From: Microplitis mediator
Lineage: Eukaryota > Arthropoda > Insecta > Hymenoptera > Braconidae
Direction: 5' to 3'
Length of the DNA stretch: 64,000 nt
Assembly: GCF_029852145.1 (NCBI RefSeq)
Contig: NC_079978.1
Span: 496,001 to 560,000 of the forward strand
Made by a program: the position numbers and the translations under genes. Position 1 is the stretch's first letter; each line of letters begins with the position of its first letter. Below are positions 12,622 to 25,276 of this stretch, piece after piece. The notes beneath the pieces are model-generated. The model saw nothing but the letters and a program-made list of their open reading frames with translations, searched no databases and was not told the DNA's origin.

Positions 12622-15600
12622 TCAGACGCTTTTGGTGGCTCTTTGTGCGTTGCGCGGAGTCTTGATATCACTCTCATCGTTATCACCCCTCACTGTAAAC
12701 GTGACGAAGTATCTTTTTGTGCGATCTAATTTTTCAGCTGGCAAGGCTATAATTTGCTTCTCTTCACCTCTTGTTACTTCTACCTGCAAACAGTAATATT
12801 TAAATAGCATAAATAATAGTTTATACAGACACAAGTTGATATATTATGCAAATGATTTATCATTAAATGATCTGCGGTGCTTGAGACATGCCAACATGAT
12901 GAACAAAAGCTATGTCGATTATTTAAAAAACAAACAATGATATTTCTAATTTTTGACAATCACTACCGTCATTTGACCCTTTCCCCGACTCTCTATTCTG
13001 GGAAATAGAGACCCCTCGTCTCGTTCTTGGCTTCCTCCGCCCACTGCAATTATAATCTACGATCAAACTACGCAGATCAGTTCTAACTACTCAAATTACC
13101 TGATTTCCAAAATAAAAATTATGTCATTTTATAAATATTTTATTCTTACGATAAGTAAACACTGGCACTGAAGTGTAAGCGCTTGTTGCATGATGACAGC
13201 GATGGGTCTTTTTTGTGCATTGTTTTGGATCAGTACATCTGTCTGACGACGGTGGTCTTCTCTGTAGACGACGCAGTTGTTCGTAAAGAAAAGTTTCAAA
13301 ATCCCTAAAAAATTTACTTCGTAAAAATAATTTCCCAACAATTATATATAATTTATCTCGGGAATAAAAAATAACACAAACTTAAATGTGTAGGGTTGGT
13401 CGTATTTAGCAACTCCTAAAGCTGGTCCAGACATTCCTGCTTTATGAAACATTTCAACCTAAAATAAATAAATAAATAAATTAATTTATTGATATTTAAT
13501 TAAAGTAAATTTATAAATTTTACTTGTCGTTTGACCAAAACTTGTTCATTGGCTCTGCCGTGTCTTATTTGCAGTCTCTTGAGTTCCATTAGTTGAAAGA
13601 ATATTTTTCTTTCCAAATGATATCTCCGCAAACTTATTTGTACATCGCGGGTAATAGTGTCAATATTGAGCGCTTGTTGCTTCTCAGTATTTGGATAGCA
13701 TTTAAGAGTTCGTTTTGGTATTTTTGAAACTCGTGGACTTGGCTCGATTCCACTGTCTCTGCCACCGCTGTCTCGACGTTGTTTAGTTTGTGCGTGGAGA
13801 CCTCGCGGGCTGCCGATAGTTTTTCTTTCAACCTAAAAAAAAGTATCATTAAAAAAATTTCATAATTGCTAGTAAATATTGAACTCTGAAACAACTCACT
13901 CGAGGTAATTTATCTCGCTTCGATTCCCTCAAAAGTTTTTTCAGTCGTCTCGGACTTTCTTCTTCGCTCGTGCTGGGTAACACTCTGAGAACTCCTAAAC
14001 TGTCGTCGTCTTCTGGGTCAGTATCTGGTTCAGCATCACCCACGACGTCACGAATTTCTTTGGCCACCTCTTCGTCTTCCTCATCCCACTCTGGACTCTC
14101 AATGACCGCAACAATAGCACTTCGGTCGGGCGAACGTTCTTCAGAGCTTTCAAAAAGACTCTTTTTAGATGACGACTTGGAACTAGTTCTTCTACTTTTG
14201 CCAGTAGAAGGCCGTGAATGAGATAATTTCCTTGTCGACTTGGCTGAACTAGATGAACTATCAATGTGACGTATGTTTTCAGATGTCGATACTTCTGCTT
14301 CTTGTTTATCAGCAGACTTTTGCGCCGATTGTGGAACTTCTAAAACTGCCGTCTCTTGTCCTGATTTTTCCATTGTTGGTTCTAATTTTTCAGAGAACTG
14401 ATGTTCCACTTTTTCATCAACTTTGTCTTCCTTTTTATCATCGACCTCACCTTCTTTTCTATCGGTTACCTCAATCTCTTTTTTATCATTCACCTCAACT
14501 TCTTTTTTCTCGTCTACCTCAATTTTTTTTTCATCATTTACCACAACTTCTTTCTTATCATCCTCTTTCTTATCATCTTTTTTTTCTTCAACCGACGAAG
14601 TCTTTGTACTTTCAACCTCATTTTTTTCCTCACCTGATTTTTCCACCTGAACTGAAGATTCTTTATCAGACTCACCAGCCTGAGATCTTGATTCCTCTGA
14701 TCTTTTACTTGTAGCAGAAGAGCTGCCATCTCTGCTAGTGCTACGATCCTCCTCTGATGCAGATTCTTCATTAGCATCACTAGCTTTACTCTCACTTGTC
14801 ACTTCAATTTTCTCCACATTACTCTTGGATTCGTCCTGAGTGCTCTCCACCTTCTGATTTTCCATATCTTTAATCGTAGTTGACTCGCCGCCGTCTTTGT
14901 CCTCGTGTTGACTCTGTAATGTCGAAAATTCCGATTGGGAATTTTTCGTAGTAACCTCCGACTCATTTTTATTTTCTTTCCTACCTTTTGACGCAGACGC
15001 TTTCTTATGTTTTCCCTTACCACTGTCATCTCCGCTAGCCGATTTTTTATCAGACATCTGTCGACGTATTTCATCGACATCTTTCTTAAGATCAGCCGCC
15101 TTAGCCATCAAAGCATTTTGCATTTCGTCAGCTTTCTCTAAAATATCATCAATTTTATTTTTTGACAATTCATCATCTATCATTTTAAAATCTTCATGTT
15201 TAGATTCGCTACCGTGTATCAGATGAGTAGATCTAGGAGTGTCTGCTGATGCCTGATCCTTGTGTACCAAAGCAGTCACCGTGACCCTCTCGACTGCCTC
15301 TTGACTTGTACTGTCAGTGTCCTTCCTAGGACGTCTTTCCGGTTTACTTTTTCCCTCTCTTACTCCTTCTTTTTTTCCAGCAGATCCTTCACTTGCAGAT
15401 TCACGACTCTTCATTTTTCTCTCGGTCCCAGCTCCATTTTCTTCTTTGCCACTCGATGAAACTGTTTTTGCTTTTCTTCTTGAACTTTTACGTTTCGTCT
15501 CCGTCATCTTGGTTTCTCGCGACATTTCCCTTGGAGTTTTTGAATTCCTCCCTGAGTACTGAACCTTCTCAGACTTTTTTTCCAGCGAACGACGCACTAC

Positions 15601-18600
15601 AACAACCTCTAGACTGTCATCACTTAGACTACGGTCCTCATCATTACTTACATTGCGTTTATTATTTTTTTCTGCTTCACCCTCAACAATATCATCCGAG
15701 CTGTAATCATCAAGTTCACTCGACGACTCTCCATACTCGTGTTTCGAGTGTTTCTTATGACAACTTTTCTTACGTTCCCTTTTTTCCGGTTCGCTGTCAT
15801 CATAACGCGCCGATTCACTGCGAGCTCTACGCCGTCGATCACGACGTGAAGATTTTGACAATCGTACTTCTTCTTCACTAAAACTTCTACTCCCCCGTCG
15901 ATCTTCGTGTTTCCTAGGAGTGCTTCTTCTTCGCGTGCGTTTTTCTACCCAGCGCTCTTCTATATAAACATCCGGCTCACGGTGATTACGTCTTCCAGAA
16001 TCACTTTCGCTCCCTGAACTTGAACCCCGTCGTTTGACTTTTAATTTGGCGGCAAAAACTAAAAACAAAATATCATTACAATAAAATCATAGTTGTAATT
16101 ATCTAAAATTTGTCTAACTCAAACTTTTCATAATTAATAATTCAATCAAAAGGAAAAGCGATTTGCAAGGATACTGAATCAATATTATTAATTCGTAAAT
16201 TAAATTTTCTAATAATTGAACTACGCACGAGTTAGTGTCTCTCGATGTAACAACCGCGGAAGTTACTTCGCAACTGCAATCCCTCAGGTTTAAAACTTCT
16301 AATTTTCCCGCTCGTGAGTGTCACGTTGTTCTCTAATAGATTTACATAACACAATTACAGAAGAAAAACTTTGAACATCCAGGACTGCGGTTTAAAATTA
16401 ACTTCCATAATAGTAACATTTTAATTATCATACACGGAAAAAAATTAATCGTGAATGCAACATGATGCAGTCATGTTGCATTCACATGATGAAATCATGT
16501 TGCATTCACATGATTTGTCATGTTGCATTCACATGATAGTCATGTTGCGGTAACATGAGAAAATCATGTGGCATTCACATGATTTGTCATGTTGCATTCA
16601 CATGATAATCATGTTGCGGTAACATGAGAAAATCATGTGGCATTCACATGATTTGTCATGTTGCATTCACATGATAATCATGTTGCGGTAACATGAGAAA
16701 AATCATGTTGCATTCACATGATTTGTCATGTTGCATTCACATGATAATCATGTTGCGGTAACATGATTTGTCATGTTGCATTCACATGATTATCTCATGT
16801 TACCGCAACATGATTATCATGTGAATGCAACATGACAAATCATGTGAATGCAACATGATTTTTCTCATGTTACCGCAACATGATTATCATGTGAATGCAA
16901 CATGACAAATCATGTGAATGCCACATGATTTTCTCATGTTACCGCAACATGATTATCATGTAGCCGAAACATGACAAATCATGTGAATTCAACATGATTT
17001 TCTCATGTTACCGCAACATGACTATCATGTGAATGCAACATGACAAATCATGTGAATGCAACATGATTTCATCATGTGAATGCAACATGACTGCATCATG
17101 TTGCATTCACGATTAATTTTTTTCCGTGTAAGACGAATAAAATGAAACGATTTGAATAAATTCTGACATATTTTTATAACATTAAAAAATTATTTGAGTT
17201 TTTTTATTGTGATGGTAATTTTTGATAACGTAATGATTGTAAACTGTTTGAGTTACACCTCACGCTTCGAATAATTAAATTTACCTCTATTAGGAGCTGT
17301 CCTGTGACTTCGTAAATTTTGCGCAGTTGTCCCACCATGCATTTGAATGAGTTTCGCGCAATCTCGATGGCCACGATACAAAGCGGCATCCAGCGGTGTC
17401 ATGGAACCACTTTTGCTAGTTCGAAAAATAGAATTTATTCGCGCGCCATGATCTAGAAGTACTTTACAAGCATCTAAATAACCATGAAGCGCAGCTACAT
17501 GCAACGGAGTCCTGCCGTCGTGTGTAGCAACATCCAGAGTCGCTGGTTTTTTTCTAGCCAACCATTCAATGAGCTCTATTCGCCCGGACAAGACAGCTTC
17601 ATGAGCTACTCCAGTTCCTCGTACAGTTCTTGCATGCAGAGAGCCACCATGCTGTGCAAGTATCTTCAATGTCTCCAGCTGACCTTTGGCAGCAGCGCAC
17701 AAAGCAGGCCTGTATTTCAAAAGTAATTTTAAATTATTATTTTTTATATTTCTTTCTTCAATGGCATCTGAGAACTCACGTTCTGCCCTTGCGATCCTGC
17801 CGGTTCGGGTCAGCTCCAAGCCTAAGAAGCAGCGCCGTAGCATCAGCATGACCTAGAGTAGCAGCATAATGAAGTGCCGAGCACCCGTTATCATCCACAT
17901 GATCCGGTTGTGCGCCACAAAGATTCACCAAAGCTTCAACACACCTCGCGTGACCTCTAGAAGCTGCGCAGTGCAGCGCAGTTAAACCATCCTTGTCAGT
18001 AGCACCTGCAGCTGCTGATCCTCCTGTTCTAAAATTGTCGATAGAAATTATATATTTAACTGTGTGCACGCGATACATGCTACCACTTTTTTTTAACATT
18101 AAATATTTACCTCGCGAGAGCCAATACCGCTTCGACGCTTCCTGCACTAGCTGCCCATAAAATCGGTTGACGACCGTCCTCATCTTTGGCATTAACGTCT
18201 GCGCCAAACTCAAGAAGCGTTTGCAGTACTTTCAGTCCAATCTTCTTGGGAACAGACAACTCCGCTGTAACCGCCGCACCGCAGCATTGTGCGGCGTAAT
18301 GCAAAGGTGATCCACCTCGCAAATCAGGAGTTGTAGGTCTTGCTCCTGCTGCCAGTACCAACCGTACACATTCTGCTTCGCCGCATACTGTAAATTTAAT
18401 TTTTAAATTACTGTTCAATTAAAAATATTTATCGACAGTTATGTTATTTCTGTATATGAATAATTAATGCTGTCACGGTGTCATAATTCTCACTATATTT
18501 TAACTAAAACCAAGGACATTGGATCGAAACAAGGGGTTCATATAAACGCGTGGTTCTCGCGTGATCAATCGTCACAATCCGACGTGTCTCGTTATTAGTG

Positions 18601-19552
18601 ACCTACTGACCTTAACTGACCAAACACTGCTACTTGATAGCTTTAAGGAGATTAAGCCTACCCGATAACTCTCTCCTTAGATCGTTATTCACTGTTAACA
18701 AAATCTTGACATAATACCCTACTATTTTTTATCGTTAAAACAATTGTAAATTATAAAATTTATGTAACATGCAAAGCAAAGAAACATTTTCTAACGCAAT
18801 TAACTTAATGCTCTTGTGTATATATATGTATTTTTTTTTTACAGGAAAACATCAATATAAAATGATGAGGAGAGAAACGATCGATAGGAATGCAAATATG
18901 TTAACGAGAAAGCACATAACGATGACATACCCGTCGCCCAGTGTAGGACACTGTGTCCTTCCAGGTCTTTGGCGTTGACGTCTGCTCCATTAGCTAATAG
19001 GACTGCAACTAATTGCGTGTCACCAGCAATAACCGCGAGATGAAGTGGTGTATGTCCTTCAGCGTCGACAGCGTTAACGAGTTCCGGTGCAGCAGACGCA
19101 ACTGCACCCCCTGTTGCCGCGTCCATGCAGTAATGGAGTGCGTTTCTCAAGGTACGATCACGATATCCTATTGTTTCTTCCTGATCCTTCAGCAATCTCA
19201 GCACGCGGGATCTGTCACCCTGCTGACAAGCATGCATCAACGGAGTTGCTCCAATTTGCAGGACTCTGTAAGTTACAAATAATTACTTACTGTAAAAATA
19301 TAAGTATTCTAATCATGCAAATTACCTGTACGGGCGTTTCTTCGTGCGTTCCTGACTTTTAGCAACACAGGGTACTCTTTTATTCCATTGCGTGCCTAAA
19401 ATCTTTGTTCTGTTGTGTGAACTTCCGTTTGGCAGTGGTGTAAGAGGTGGCAATGATACGTCTCCAGTTTTCGTAGCCGATCTGTCAGCTTTGAAAGCTT
19501 GTGGCTTCTTCTCCTGATGCTTAAACGCTATCGGTGGAGTCTTAGTGTCCAT
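12622..19552 (-). CDS. large ankyrin-repeat protein with a long charged, disordered region and conserved-looking C-terminus
   Basis: I cannot name the orthologue. Eleven exons join in frame: 19552-19326, 19265-18931, 18387-18111, 18028-17780, 17709-17285, 16058-13900, 13832-13524, 13458-13382, 13304-13150, 13043-12967 and 12783-12622, total 4452 nt (1483 aa). Residues 1-75 are basic and low-complexity. Residues about 78-504 hold roughly twelve ankyrin repeats (GHTPLHLAVIAGD, GGSPLHYAAQ, GLTALHCAASRGH, GRTPLHVAALHGY and others), inversin-like in density. Exon 6 (2159 nt, residues about 505-1224) encodes an RS/KE/S-rich disordered stretch, including an imperfect eight-residue KKEVEVND-type repeat. 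The last 260 residues regain composition typical of folded protein: an aliphatic/basic helix (HLERKIFFQLMELKRLQ), FLYEQLRRLQRRPP, and a Cys/His-rich CHH segment. This suggests a scaffold. The start is the first in-frame ATG of the first visible exon; an upstream exon is possible. Confidence 0.8.
16433..17128. mobile_element. foldback MITE-like element: near-perfect 696-bp palindrome built of 23-bp hairpinlets
   Basis: The element is bounded by inverted ends CACGGAAAAAAATTAATCG / its complement, flanked by TA on both sides (16431-16432 and 17129-17130), which fits a Tc1/mariner-type TA target duplication. The two arms mirror each other about a centre near 16780 with only a few mismatches. Each arm is itself a tandem array with a 69-bp period (units start at 16541, 16610, 16679, and 16749 after a one-base insertion). 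Each 69-bp unit holds three 17-mers of form CATG-N9-CATG (CATGTTGCGGTAACATG, CATGTGGCATTCACATG, CATGTTGCATTCACATG) separated by 5-7 bases. There is no coding capacity. It lies in the intron between exons 5 and 6 of the ankyrin gene, so a transcript would fold into a hairpin of about 345 bp per arm. Confidence 0.88.
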
Positions 19553-21739
19553 TCCAGCCTCCAGGTAACCGGGCACCGGCACGACGACCTCAGCGTCCAG
19601 CGGCACTGCCAGGACGGCATGACGCTCCGTCGCTGCCGTCCGCCTTCATCGCACGACTCCCAACACCAGACTATTCCGTGACCTAAGAAAATACTCTGGA
19701 ATTATCGTACCGCTCTAGCGTCACTTCCGACCTAATTTACACCCCGTTAAATGTGGAACACGAATACAACAACTCAAATCACAGCAGACAATCTTCAGAA
19801 GGGTCTCAGTTATTCTACCCTTCTTTTTTTATATCTCACATCAGTGATGGCAAATAGAGAACTCCGGTTACTGACCACGTGCTTCCAATTGACCTGGTCA
19901 CTCGGTTTCTATGGTTACTGGACAGCACAACAATCCAACTCGATAAAGAAATTCTTAATAGCTGATTGCACGGCAAGGTCGCCATGTGATTAATTGTCGT
20001 TACTTAATGCGATATTATACATATATTTATATATACCATTACAAAACTAACTACTCATTCCACCAGTGACCCGAAAAAAATTCATTTAAATCCCCAACGA
20101 GATCCTAACGATCCAATCGAACGATAAGAAGCCTCCTATACCCACAGACTAATTTTATATTCTTCTCCAAGTTTACTCTCGAAACTTTTCTTTCAATTCC
20201 TGGCTTTAATTAGCACAGTCCGCGATTATTTTAAGAAACGACTAGATACTTATACACTAAGTGAATCGTTCAAAAGTTTATTAATACAAAATCTCAAGAT
20301 AAATCTAATGAAGACTATACTAGAATTACAGCTAAAAATATAGACACATCTGCTCACTCTTCTTCGCTAACTTTCAAACATAACACAACTCGTCTGTGTT
20401 CTAAGCTCCTGTCCGTCACGAATCACGCTACAAAATACTGCTCCTACTTTATTGCATTAGTCGGGGCTTCCCTATACTTCTTGTAAAATTAAATCTTCTA
20501 TCATTCTTCTGTGGACTTCTTATTTTTTATCAACAAAGGAACACAGAGTATCGAGCATTGAAGTCTCCGCACTAAGTAATTCATGTTTACAAATAAATTC
20601 AAAATTAAGGACAACGTAAAATAGGCCTACAATAATAGTAAACATTCGTGACGTTAAAAGAACGCACGTGATAAGCATTAGAGACTTTAAATTTCACTGG
20701 ATCACATGTAGCTGTATATATGTAGGTAACTGTATAACACATATTATGTTATGTATAGTTAAAATGTATGTACAAAGAGCTGTCCAACGAATCCACGTGC
20801 ACATGTTGTTGGAACTTTACACCAGCGGTGACTGAAAATCGTTATTTCCATTAATGCAACCCTACCCCTGCCCCATTACTGGCATTACTAAATCCAAATG
20901 AATCGTTTATCATAATAATAAATTTAATGCATATTCATACTGCATTCATATATATTTACCATCATTATCATAATAATCATCATCAGTATTGTAACACTGG
21001 ATTATAATTAAAATAATATATTAATATTGTGTACTTACAGCAGTCACGAGTACAACCAGTGTTGATTTACCACAGACTGGACACATGTTCTCTAGCTAAA
21101 GTATCAATGACACCATTTTTTTCTTCTTTCATAAAAAAAAAAATTTAACAACAAATATCAGGTAATTAAATAATTTCATTATATTGATTTGTAAATAAAA
21201 AAATTATTGACAGTTTAAGTTGGAGCCGACCACGAGGGTATTGGAGTAAAGAAGAAAGTGAAGAACTTCTGACGCCGGTTCAATATACACTACTGTGCTT
21301 TTATACAGTTCTCCAACTCCAAGCAGCGCAGTTAATGCTAAGGTTGCTATTGGATACCAACCCTCTGGTGACGTATTTACCTCGGAATCCTCGCATGCAT
21401 TTATATACCAAAGACGTCTTGGAAATGACACTTGCTATCGTGCCAACCGTCACTTCATTAATTCTATTTATTTTAAAGTCTGCATCTGCGGTGATATTCT
21501 TCTTCGATACGATAAGCAAATATTTAGATTTTGAATTCCCGCGTCGTAGAGATTTACGACTTCATTTACAAATAATTATTTCCGAGTAATTAGAGTATTT
21601 AAATGAGAATACGAACACTTGTTTAATGAACGTATTGATTTTTTTTGTAATTAATTACTTTTCTTATTGTTTATTAATGAGTTTTGTTGGTTTTTCAGAG
21701 AGCAGCTTAAGTAGCAGCGTAAAAAACTTTGTGTTCGAT
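19553..21739. other. intergenic, upstream of ankyrin gene
   Basis: About 2.2 kb between the ankyrin gene start and the tRNA. The part next to the gene (to about 19700) is GC-richer and probably 5' UTR/promoter; the frame is closed by a TGA at 19648-19646. The region 20000-21200 is AT-rich without recognisable features. At 21204-21431 (minus) a 75-codon hydrophobic ORF overlaps another ORF on the plus strand; neither is recognisable. Confidence 0.35.
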
Positions 21740-21811
21740 GGGGGTATAGCTCAGTGGTAGAGCATTCGACTGCAGATCGAGAGGTCCCCGGTTCAAACCC
21801 GGGTGCCCCCT
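21740..21811 (+). tRNA. tRNA-Cys (anticodon GCA)
   Basis: A 72-nt cloverleaf. The acceptor stem GGGGGTA pairs with TGCCCCC, the D-arm is AGCTCAGTGGTAGAGC (A box), the anticodon arm has loop CTGCAGA with anticodon GCA, and the T-arm is CCCCGGTTCAAACCCGGG (B box, canonical GGTTCAAACC). The discriminator is T. CCA is not encoded, as expected in eukaryotes. The 5' flank contains no gene, and the 3' flank is a T run for RNA polymerase III termination. Confidence 0.97.
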
Positions 21812-21818
21812 TTTTTTT
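21811..21818 (+). terminator. Pol III oligo-T terminator of tRNA-Cys
   Basis: A run of eight T begins at the discriminator base of the tRNA, the standard RNA polymerase III stop signal. Confidence 0.85.
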
Positions 21819-22346
21819 CAAATTTTTTGTACTCTAATATCATTTTTTTTGTAATTAATTAAAAAATTTATCATCTCTCTGATCAATATCGAATTTAAAA
21901 CATATTTTTTAATTTACTCGAGAAATTCATTGACTTATTTGAAAATACTCCGAAAATTCTGACGGATTTTCATTAAATTAAAAAAAAAATTGTTTGTAAT
22001 AAAAATTATTTTTTATTGGTGACAAATTAAAAGTGAAGAATTGTCATAAATATGACAGTCAAAGGGAGCAAGTGATTAAAAGATGTAATTTGATATAAAC
22101 ATCTGTCAAAATCATACGGTCTGCCACGAGCTAAATTATGACGAAGACTCGAGCGCAAAATACAGACGCAATGAATGACGGGATATGGCGACGTACAAGT
22201 TTACTTGTTTTCATTGTACTGGATAACAATAAATACTTACGGGTATAAATACCCATAATATTTATATTTTTTTAAAACCAACAGTAATTTAAAAATAACT
22301 TTTACTATTTTATAGTAAAAAAAGTTTTATTAAATAAAACATCAAA

Positions 22347-23736
22347 ATGAATTATAATCACTCGGGATCACGAAGAGGTAAATTTACAATTTTATTTAAT
22401 TACACAATAATTATTATTATAAATAATTAACTACTTCATCAATAATTAATTTTTCTATAAATTTCAAAAATTTTTCTCTTTTAATTTTTGTATTTTGTCG
22501 TTAAATAAAATAAATTATTATATAAATTTTGAGCGAACGTAAAAAAGAGAGGTTATGTTTACTCTAAATCAGTATTCCTCATAAATATATATAACATATA
22601 TTTTAAATATTTAATTTTCAGGGAAACCTAAAAGGATATTGGATCCTTCAGCAGGATTATCTGGTCCACCATCTCAACAAACTCCGTACATGTATCCGCA
22701 GGTAAAAATATTTACCAAGATGTCGTTTGGTGGACAGCAGAGTGATATCTCATGATTTATATTTATTTTAGGTGCCTATGAACAATGGAGTACAGCAAGA
22801 TTACGGTTTCAATGTACCAGAGCAGCCTCCACCAGCGTACGGATTCGCCCAGCCACAGATGGTACCTCCGATGCAACCGCCAATGAACTCTGGTTCACCG
22901 ATGCCACCCTACATGCCAGAACCACCTCAGGAAACTTTTTCGAGTCCTCCGTACGCAGCCCAAATCCTCGCGGAGCCAATGGTTGCTAATATGGCGATGA
23001 AATACGGCGATGCTCTTGTAGGATCTGGAAAACAACAGTTACAAAAATATGTGCCTGTCACTGCACTGAAGTACTACTTCGCTGTTGATACAGACTACGT
23101 TTTTATTAAATTAGCGCTTCTTTTTTTCCCATTTACGCATAAGGTAATTTAAAAATCAATAGTCTTAATTGCCATGTGCTAATTAGGTCATTTTTTCTGT
23201 AGGATTGGTCAGTAAAGTATGAGCAAGATGTTCCTCTGCAGCCGCGCTATGAAAAGAATGCACCGGACTTGTATATTCCAACGATGGCATTCTTGACTTA
23301 CGTCGTGATCGCAGGGTTGTCACTGGGTACCCAAGAACGTTTTACACCCGAGCAATTGGGAATAATCGCAAGCTCAGCACTTGCTTGGGGAATTATTGAA
23401 TTACTTGTTCACACAATATCACTCTACGTGATGAATTTGGACACCAGCTTAAAGACTTTTGATATGCTAGCGTACGGAGGCTACAAATACGTGGGAATTA
23501 ATTTTGCGATACTTCTTTCATTGATGTTCGGGCGAGCTGGATACTTTGCTATTTTAATTTACTACAGTATATCACTTGCTTTTTTTCTCATAAGATCGTT
23601 AAAATTACGCGTTATTCCTGAAGGTCACTCTTCTTACTCTGCTACAGGTAACAAGAGAAGATTGTATTTTATTTTATTCTTCGCCATGCTCCAGCCTTTT
23701 CTCATGTGGTGGCTCTCTTACCATCTCATTTCATAA
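22347..23736 (+). CDS. Yif1: YIF1 (YIF1A/B), Yip1-interacting Golgi membrane protein
   Basis: Multi-pass protein of the Yip1/Yif1 family acting in ER-Golgi vesicle transport with Rab GTPases. Four exons: 22347-22377, 22622-22701, 22772-23143 and 23203-23736, total 1017 nt (338 aa). The N-terminal cytosolic part is Pro/Gln/Met-rich (residues about 10-85). It is followed by the family core ANMAMKYGDALVGSGKQQL and the conserved LKYYFAVDTDYVFIKL and LFPFTHKDWSVKYEQD-like segments (here FFPFTHKDW). Exon 4 carries about five membrane helices (LYIPTMAFLTYVVIAGL onward) with the RFTPEQLG loop, ending in MLQPFLMWWLSYHLIS. The start in a 31-nt first exon (MNYNHSGSRR) gives the standard N-terminus. A or B subtype cannot be assigned; insects have one gene. 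Confidence 0.96.
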
Positions 23737-25276
23737 ATTAAATTTATTATTTTACTTTTTTTTAATTGTGATCGTGTCAGTGAAACAATGAGCAAGAAAA
23801 TGCAGACAACTTAATGCAAATCTGTAAAGCAATTTAATTGATTGATAACTTTTGTATAAAAATAAATACATCAAGTATATTATCTATGCCTATGCTATTT
23901 TCTATTAAATTTAATTTGCTCATTAATATTTATAATTTAATTATATTAGTTGATGGACACCACAAAAGATCAATTATTAATTAAATTTTACGTACTTGCT
24001 GCTTTGGCGGTAAATTTAAAATTATTTTTTTGTTGTTTTGAGTCGCTCGGGAAAATAATGAAATTTAGAGTAAGCTTAATAAATATTTTTGACACTTATT
24101 TATAATTATATACATAAGGTAAATAAATTCATTGATAAAAAAAGTTATTTTTAATTTACGACACCCTCTTACTTACTAATCTTTTTTTTATATTTATATT
24201 TATATATTTTTAAATAAAAACGGAGCGAAAAAAATGAGTGTGAATGTAGCAGACATCAGACAAATTTAAAATTACAAATAAATAGATTAAATAATTAATA
24301 AAATGAAATTTCAAAAAAATGCGCGCTTAAAAAATTTTGAAATTAATAATTGCATTTTTTTTTTATTTTGTTTTTTAAATTAATTCCTCTATTTATTTAT
24401 AATTTTAAATTTGTCTGATGTCTGCTACATTCATGATAAAGGAGTTAGAAGACAATTAGTAATTTTCGGATTTTTTTTTTCACAAAATCAATTACAAAAA
24501 AAAAAAAAACTAAAAAAATACACATGTAGAAAATTAAAAAAACTATGGGTGCATTTTTTTCAAATATTTTTTTTTTATTATTTATCGTCTAAAAAAAATC
24601 CAAAAATAATTAGACGTCTGCTAACTTCAGTATCATGCTACATTCACACTCGTAAAAAAAACTATAATTTCATTATCTTCAGGCAAATTAACTTTTTATC
24701 AATAATTATAACAATAGTAATTAAGCTCAGTCAGTCTAGAGTCTAAAAAAAGAATATTTGAATTTTTTTGCCGCTCAAATGTATGAAAAATAATTTTTAA
24801 ACATGATACTGAAGTTAGCAGACGTCTAATAATTTTTTGATTTTTTTTTAGACGATAAACCAGAAGAAAAAAAATATTTGAAAAAATTGCACCTGTAGTT
24901 TTTTAAATTTTCTACATGTGCATATTTTTAGTTTTTTTTTTTCTTCAAATTTAATTGTTCAAAAAAAAAATCCAAAAATTTTGAATTGTCTGCTAACTTC
25001 AGGATCATTTTTAAACTGACAAATATTGAAAAGAAATGACACTGGGAGGCTGACCCTTCTGAAGTCGGATTCAAATTTGCCGCGTTAATAAAATAAAAAA
25101 TAGATGGCGTTAGTAATTGGAAAACGATGTACATACGCCCGCTCAAGTCCTCTAGCCTGCTCTAGCTGACCGGGTCTTAGCTGTCTTATTTCACAGATTA
25201 CAGATCAGTTCGCCGTGGAGTGCGGCAGTGTGTGGGTGTGGTGCGTGTAATTGGTGGTGGCCCGTACGGCCGAATA
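23737..25276. other. YIF1 3' flank, repeat cluster and PACS upstream region
   Basis: The first 450 bp are AT-rich YIF1 3' flank. A nest of inverted repeats occupies about 24236-25008 (separate entry). From about 25020 the composition shifts to higher GC (25140-25270), consistent with the PACS promoter and 5' UTR; no TATA box is evident. Confidence 0.4.
24236..25008. repeat. nested foldback (MITE-like) repeats
   Basis: Several inverted repeats are stacked. Arms 24241-24285 and 24389-24434 form a hairpin of about 45 bp with about one mismatch, beginning TGAATGTAGCAGAC. The block 24612-24637 and the block 24802-24827 are perfect 26-bp inverted copies (core GTCTGCTAACTTCAG). A third copy of that core, in direct orientation, is at about 24989, and a partial inverted one at 24444. 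The motif GTGAATGTAG at about 24239 recurs inverted at 24638-24650. This looks like two related non-autonomous elements inserted into or beside each other. A copy of the outer element occurs at about 58990. Confidence 0.75.

Noticed and set aside
13970..15881. Several plus-strand and alternate-frame ORFs rich in Ser, Phe and Leu
   Set aside because: They are mirror frames of the Lys/Glu/Ser-rich exon 6 of the ankyrin gene; repetitive codons keep other frames open.
16433..17128. CRISPR-like array of regularly spaced repeats
   Set aside because: The spacers are 5-7 bases and not unique, both arms mirror each other, and the genome is eukaryotic; it is a foldback repeat.
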